Of a stretch of DNA of 10,053 bases, positions 6,724-10,053 are shown piece by piece. Where the stretch lies: positions 1 through 10,053 of the forward strand of contig CAINSH010000077.1 in the NCBI GenBank assembly GCA_903852955.1, given 5' to 3'. The notes under the pieces were generated by a model. That model saw only the letters and a list, made by a program, of their open reading frames with translations. It had not been told where the DNA came from and did not search any database. The position numbers and the translations under genes are program-made. Within the stretch, counting starts at the first letter, position 1. Every line of letters begins with the position of its first letter. The DNA comes from an uncultured Actinomycetes bacterium (GTDB lineage: Bacteria > Actinomycetota > Actinomycetes > Nanopelagicales > Nanopelagicaceae).

Positions 6724-7868
6724 GCCACATTTTCCCTTTCAATCTGCAAGCCTGACTTTTGTCTAATAATCTCTTTGTAGTGCCCAATAAGTTGATTGTT
6801 GACCAGTTGCCAATTTCTAGAAATTACTGATTCGCGTGTGCGCTTTTCCAAAGTTTTTGGCTCATGTAAGTGGATGAGCATGTTTATAGCCCGATTGAGC
6901 GCAACAGAATCTGAGGTGTTAATTAAATATCCAGTCCAGCCGTGATTAACAAGATCAAGCGGACCGCCTGAGTTAGGTGCAATAACACCAACTCCCGATG
7001 CCAAGGCTTCTTGGATTGATTGACAAAAAGTTTCATGTTTTCCGGTATGAACAAAATAGTCTAAAGACGCATAGTGTTTTGCTAAGTCTTCGCCACTTTG
7101 ATAGCCAGTAAAAATCGCATGAGGTAAAATCCGTTCTAATCGCGATCGTGCGGGACCATCTCCAACAATTACAAGTTGAAGGTCATCACGGGCATCTAGA
7201 ACTGCTAAATCTTCTACTCGTTTTTCATTTGCTAAACGGCCTACATAACCGACAATTTTTCTATCTGGCCTGTTGCCAAGGATTCTCGCTCTTAATTCTT
7301 TATCGCGCTTTGAGGGACTAAATCTCTCAGAATCCACTCCACGTTGCCAGAGGTGAACATTTTTAACACCACTTTCAATTAAGTCATTACAAGACCAGTG
7401 TGACGGTGCCAAGGTTCTGTCGCTAGCAGAATGAATTTTTGCAATCCATTTTTTTAAAGTGTTGTGAGCAATTGTTAACCCGTAATGTCGCGCAAACCCT
7501 GCCATATCTGTTTGGTAGACAGATAAAGTCGGGATCTCTAGTTTTTGCGCAATTTTTGTGACATATTTCCCTAAGAAAATCGGTGAAGCTAAGTGAATAA
7601 CATCTGGTTCGAAACCATCAATTAACTGCTCCAAATTTCGTTGAGGAAAGCCCAATGGAATTAGCCCCATCATTTCAAGACTCGGAACTCGCTTAACGCG
7701 AAAACCAGCAAACTCTTTTGGCCCATCAACACTCTCAGGGGCAATCACGAGTGCTTGGTGCCCTTGGCTCTTCAGGTGTTCCAAAATGCGAAGGACAGAG
7801 TTGGTAACTCCGTTTATTTGGGGGAGAAATGACTCAGTTACGACTGCCACGCGTAGAGTTGTTTCCAT
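6720..7868 (-). CDS. MgtA/PimB-like GDP-mannose-dependent alpha-mannosyltransferase
   Basis: This 382-residue GT4 glycosyltransferase has the N-terminus VAVVTESFLPQINGVTNSVL, characteristic of the actinobacterial MgtA/PimB-type mannosyltransferases that add mannose to a lipid anchor at the cytoplasmic membrane. The donor-binding half shows GYVGRLANEKRVEDL (Arg211, Lys216), VIVGDGP (about 233-239) and an EX7E motif (Glu279, Glu287) in HETFCQSIQEALASGVGVIAP. It is the first gene of a three-gene minus-strand unit with a second glycosyltransferase and an SGNH hydrolase. The ATG at 7868 lacks a Shine-Dalgarno sequence. GAGTAT (7880-7875) lies 6 nt before it, and an alternative pair, TTGAGT (7900-7895) with TATGAC (7877-7872), has 17-nt spacing. 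A GTG at 7850 is a possible alternative start. Mannose specificity is inferred from family resemblance; glucosyl or other specificity cannot be excluded. Confidence 0.87.
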   Translation of the reverse strand: METTLRVAVVTESFLPQINGVTNSVLRILEHLKSQGHQALVIAPESVDGPKEFAGFRVKRVPSLEMMGLIPLGFPQRNLEQLIDGFEPDVIHLASPIFLGKYVTKIAQKLEIPTLSVYQTDMAGFARHYGLTIAHNTLKKWIAKIHSASDRTLAPSHWSCNDLIESGVKNVHLWQRGVDSERFSPSKRDKELRARILGNRPDRKIVGYVGRLANEKRVEDLAVLDARDDLQLVIVGDGPARSRLERILPHAIFTGYQSGEDLAKHYASLDYFVHTGKHETFCQSIQEALASGVGVIAPNSGGPLDLVNHGWTGYLINTSDSVALNRAINMLIHLHEPKTLEKRTRESVISRNWQLVNNQLIGHYKEIIRQKSGLQIERENVA

Positions 7869-7964
7869 GGCGTCATACTCAGCCAGCTTTAAAGACTCAA
7901 CTTCACATTGAGGTTACGTGTTGGCAAATCTGGCGTGAAATCTTGCTAAATCGATGGCAAGGAT

Positions 7965-7982
7965 GGTTACTGGCCAGTAACC
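7965..7982. promoter_or_regulatory. Perfect 18-bp palindrome, probable operator upstream of etfB
   Basis: GGTTACTGGCCAGTAACC is perfectly self-complementary with no spacer. It ends two bases before the first candidate ATG of etfB and eight before the preferred ATG at 7990. It overlaps the TAACCT hexamer (7978-7983) that could be the etfB -10 element, so bound protein would block transcription of etfBA. Zero-loop symmetry favours a DNA operator for a dimeric regulator (for example TetR, GntR or MarR type) over an RNA hairpin. The regulator is not encoded in this window. Confidence 0.7.
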
Positions 7983-7983
7983 T
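7978..7983 (+). promoter_or_regulatory. Possible -10 element for a leaderless etfB transcript
   Basis: TAACCT fits the actinobacterial TANNNT -10 pattern. It lies 6 nt before the ATG at 7990, so transcription would begin at or next to the A of the start codon. No convincing -35 element is seen about 17 nt upstream (TGGCAA at 7955-7960 is poor). It is partly inside the palindrome. This is a pattern match only. Confidence 0.35.
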
Positions 7984-7989
7984 ATGCCT

Positions 7990-8775
7990 ATGAAGATCGC
8001 GGTATGCATTAAACAGGTCCCAGATTCTTGGGCTGAGAAGAAGATGATTGGCGGCCTGCTCGATCGCGCCAACGTTGATGCCGTCCTAAACGATTTAGAT
8101 GAATATGCTGTTGAAGAAGCTTTACGTATCGCAGAAACACATGGCGGAAACGAAGAAGGCGGACCCAATACCGTTACGGTGATTTCAATGGGACCAGAGC
8201 GCGCAACCGAAGCGGTGCGCAAAGCGCTATCAATGGGCGCTAATGATGCAATTTTAATTAGTGATCCAAAATTAGCTGGGGCCGATGCGCTGATGACTGC
8301 AGAAACTTTAAGCGCTGTGATTTCGAAAAATCAATACGACATCGTTATCTGTGGCACTGAGTCAACAGATGCACGCATGAGTGTTGTACCAGCGATGATT
8401 AGTGAAAAGCTTGGCTGGGCCCAACTTACTTTTGCATCAAAAGTCGAAGTTGATCCGTCAGCGAAGAAAACTTCAATCACTCGAGTAACCGAAGCTGGTG
8501 TTGATGAGATTGTTGCTCAATTTCCTTGCGTGGTCAGTGTCGTTGAAAAAATAAATGAACCACGTTACCCATCCTTTAAGGGAATCATGGCCGCTAAGAA
8601 AAAAACAATTGAAATTTGCGATTTAGCTAGCACGGGAGCTTCTGTTTCAACTTCATGGTCAGCAGTTCTAGATGCTGCGCCTCGTCCACCGCGCGCCGCC
8701 GGAGTTGTCATCACCGATGATGGTTCAGGTGGCACAAAATTTGTTGATTTCCTAGCTGAGAAGAAGTTGATATGA
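7990..8775 (+). CDS. etfB: Electron transfer flavoprotein, beta subunit
   Basis: This encodes the AMP-binding beta subunit of the EtfAB heterodimer, which accepts electrons from acyl-CoA dehydrogenases and related flavoproteins in the cytoplasm. Family hallmarks, from the ATG at 7990, are MKIAVCIKQVPDS at the N-terminus, NDLDEYAVEEALRI, SMGPERATEAVRKALSMGAN, CGTESTDARMSVVPAMISEKLG and the ETF-beta signature NEPRYPSFKGIMAAKKK. Length is 261 residues, as expected. Another in-frame ATG two codons upstream (7984) gives MPMKIAV. I prefer 7990 because family members begin MKI, and because 7984 directly abuts a palindrome and a -10-like hexamer. No Shine-Dalgarno sequence is seen at a useful distance; AAGGA at 7959-7963 is too far away. 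The stop overlaps etfA as ATGA. Control by the upstream palindrome is likely but inferred. Confidence 0.95.
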   Translation: MKIAVCIKQVPDSWAEKKMIGGLLDRANVDAVLNDLDEYAVEEALRIAETHGGNEEGGPNTVTVISMGPERATEAVRKALSMGANDAILISDPKLAGADALMTAETLSAVISKNQYDIVICGTESTDARMSVVPAMISEKLGWAQLTFASKVEVDPSAKKTSITRVTEAGVDEIVAQFPCVVSVVEKINEPRYPSFKGIMAAKKKTIEICDLASTGASVSTSWSAVLDAAPRPPRAAGVVITDDGSGGTKFVDFLAEKKLI

Positions 8776-9725
8776 GCAACGTTTTAATTCTGGCAGATTT
8801 TGTTGATGGTAAAGCCACTAAATCAACGGTTGAAATCGCAACTGCAGGTGCTCGAATCGGTGAAGTTAGCGCGGTAGTCATGGCACCTATCGGGCAAGGG
8901 GCAGCCCTTTCTGCCACATTAACCCAGGGTCCAATCACAAAAATTCTTATTATTGAATCAGATGATTTTGCTAAACATGGTGTCGCAGCTGTAGCTGATG
9001 CGCTTTCGCACGTTGCAAATCAGAGTAAACCTGATGCAGTTTTATTAGTCTCGCATGCTTTCGGAAAAGAAGTTGCTGGCAGAGTTGCAATGAAGATTCA
9101 AGCTGGAATTATTACCGATGCTGTTGATGTTGCTGCAGATTGTTATACAACGCAGTTAGTTTTTGGTGGCTCAACGACTGTGCATTCCAAAGTGAGCCAA
9201 GGAATTTCAATCATCACTGTACGTCCAAACACAATCACGGCTGATTTCATCGCCGCCACACCTGCAATTGAGAATGTAAGCGTTCAAATAAGTGAAAACG
9301 CAAAAAAATCTACGATTACTTCTTCACAACCTCCAGTAAAAGGTGGACGCCCTGAGTTAACTGAGGCAAATATTGTTGTTTCAGGTGGTCGCGGGACTAA
9401 TGGTGATTTTGCCGCCGTTGAAAACTTTGCCGATTCGTTAGGCGCAGCAGTCGGAGCATCACGCGCAGCAACCGATGCTGGTTGGTACCCACACTCACAT
9501 CAAGTGGGACAAACTGGCAAAACTGTTAGCCCACAACTCTATGTAGCCTGCGGAATCTCTGGAGCAATCCAACACAGAGCAGGAATGCAGACTTCAAAGA
9601 CAATCGTCGTTATCAACAAAGATCCTGAGGCACCACTGTTTGAATTAGCTGATTTCGGCGTAGTTGGCGATCTCTTTGCTGTTCTTCCACCTGCCACGGA
9701 AGGCGTCAAAGCTCGCAAAGCCTAA
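8772..9725 (+). CDS. etfA: Electron transfer flavoprotein, alpha subunit
   Basis: This is the 317-residue FAD-binding alpha subunit, partner of EtfB. The C-terminal FAD domain is canonical: VVSGGRG (202-208), the conserved Arg231 in [41 protein letters not shown] (243-272 region) and [21 protein letters not shown] near the end. The N-terminal domain carries ILADFVDGK and the [20 protein letters not shown] segment typical of ETF alpha. The ATG overlaps the etfB stop by 4 nt, so stoichiometric coupled translation is expected. A short linker of about 30 residues (170-195) between the domains is Ser/Thr/Lys-rich and variable in the family. The pair feeds electrons to an ETF dehydrogenase or respiratory acceptor not in this window. 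It looks like an ordinary (non-bifurcating) housekeeping ETF, though that class call is inference. Confidence 0.96.
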   Translation: MSNVLILADFVDGKATKSTVEIATAGARIGEVSAVVMAPIGQGAALSATLTQGPITKILIIESDDFAKHGVAAVADALSHVANQSKPDAVLLVSHAFGKEVAGRVAMKIQAGIITDAVDVAADCYTTQLVFGGSTTVHSKVSQGISIITVRPNTITADFIAATPAIENVSVQISENAKKSTITSSQPPVKGGRPELTEANIVVSGGRGTNGDFAAVENFADSLGAAVGASRAATDAGWYPHSHQVGQTGKTVSPQLYVACGISGAIQHRAGMQTSKTIVVINKDPEAPLFELADFGVVGDLFAVLPPATEGVKARKA

Positions 9726-9728
9726 GAT
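9723..9728 (+). promoter_or_regulatory. Possible -10 element for a leaderless cysteine desulfurase transcript
   Basis: TAAGAT, whose first three bases are the etfA stop codon, matches TANNNT and lies 7 nt before the next ATG. That ATG has no Shine-Dalgarno sequence: the whole spacer is GATTGACCCC. No -35 element is recognisable upstream, within etfA. The gene may instead be read through from etfA. Confidence 0.33.
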
Positions 9729-9735
9729 TGACCCC

Positions 9736-10053
9736 ATGTCATCGATCTATGTAGACCATGCGGCAACAACGCCCATGCTCGATAGCGCACGCACTGCGAT
9801 GACTTTGCAGTTGGCCCAACTTGGAAACCCATCTAGTTTGCACACTCACGGTCGCGCAACACGCAAAACTATTGAAGATGCTCGCGAATCAATTGCTAAA
9901 CAAGTTGGCTGCCTTGCAAGTGAAGTGATTTTTACGGCATCTGGAACAGAAGCAAATAACATTGCACTCAAAGGTTTGTATTGGCAAGGCCGAGATAAAG
10001 GAAAGCAAGTCGTAGTTATTTCTTCAATCGAACACCATGCAATTTTAGATCCA
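9736..10053 (+). CDS. Cysteine desulfurase (IscS/NifS-like), N-terminal part (cut by right edge)
   Basis: The first 106 codons of a PLP-dependent class V aminotransferase-fold enzyme, which takes sulfur from cysteine for Fe-S cluster assembly or tRNA thiolation. It begins MSSIYVDHAATTPM, the hallmark opening of the IscS/NifS group. It continues with GNPSSLHTHGR (30-40), ASGTEANNIALKG (68-80, the PLP-phosphate loop) and SSIEHHAILDP, where His100 corresponds to the ring-stacking histidine. The PLP lysine and catalytic cysteine lie beyond the window. The ATG is 10 nt after the etfA stop. The etfB-etfA-cysteine desulfurase order also occurs in mycobacteria, where the tRNA thiolase gene mnmA follows. 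Role in tRNA thiolation is therefore plausible but cannot be checked here. Group I (IscS/NifS) fits better than SufS because of the DHAATTP motif. Confidence 0.93.
   Translation, partial: MSSIYVDHAATTPMLDSARTAMTLQLAQLGNPSSLHTHGRATRKTIEDARESIAKQVGCLASEVIFTASGTEANNIALKGLYWQGRDKGKQVVVISSIEHHAILDP

Noticed and set aside
7897..7913. CTCAA/TTGAG inverted repeat in the divergent intergenic region as a second operator
   Set aside because: The arms are only 5 bp with a 7-nt spacer, which is expected by chance in a 115-bp region. It may simply overlap a -35-like TTGAGT.
7914..8222. 102-residue minus-strand open frame across the etfB start
   Set aside because: It is antisense to the well-supported etfB, has Ser/Arg-rich low-complexity composition typical of shadow frames, and covers the operator region.
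1..10053. Mobile, phage, defence or CRISPR content
   Set aside because: No transposase, integrase, toxin-antitoxin, repeat array or att-like repeat was found. Codon use looks even across the window and all genes fall into core metabolic or envelope families.

Overview
The window looks like chromosomal core sequence from a low-to-moderate GC actinobacterium with a compact genome. The order fabD-fabH-acpP-fabF is the classic actinobacterial (Streptomyces-type) FAS-II cluster. The 7868 glycosyltransferase closely resembles the MgtA/PimB-type mannosyltransferases of Mycobacterium and Corynebacterium. The etfB-etfA-cysteine desulfurase order is also familiar from actinobacteria. AT-rich codon use, ATGA overlaps and very short spacers suggest a streamlined lineage such as the freshwater Nanopelagicales (acI). 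That placement is inference from style and gene content, not from a marker gene.

Layout. Positions 1-7868 are all on the minus strand. Read in transcription order (right to left) they hold two GT-B glycosyltransferases and an SGNH/GDSL hydrolase (7868 to 4726), then a GlgX-type glycogen-debranching enzyme (4691 to 2583), then fabD, fabH, acpP and the start of fabF (2552 to 1, cut by the left edge). A 115-121 bp divergent intergenic region (about 7869-7989) separates this block from the plus-strand genes: etfB, etfA and the N-terminal 106 residues of a cysteine desulfurase, cut by the right edge. There is no gene-free stretch longer than 300 bases. No tRNA, rRNA, CRISPR array, insertion sequence or sign of recent transfer was seen.

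How the genes work together. FabD loads malonyl groups onto ACP, FabH starts the acyl chain and FabF elongates it. EtfAB accepts electrons from acyl-CoA dehydrogenases and similar flavoproteins, so fatty-acid synthesis and oxidation genes lie on the two arms of the window. The glycosyltransferases and SGNH hydrolase probably build or trim an envelope glycolipid or other glycoconjugate. GlgX would mobilise glycogen. The cysteine desulfurase supplies sulfur for Fe-S clusters or tRNA thiolation.

The most interesting non-coding signals are a perfect 18-bp palindrome (7965-7982) directly upstream of etfB, and a two-part inverted repeat able to form a 10-bp hairpin in the fabH-acpP gap (561-588). 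A third is a recurring lack of Shine-Dalgarno sequences at likely first genes of transcripts, with -10-like hexamers placed where leaderless transcription would need them. I found no convincing novel multi-gene system; the genes are mostly recognisable housekeeping families.
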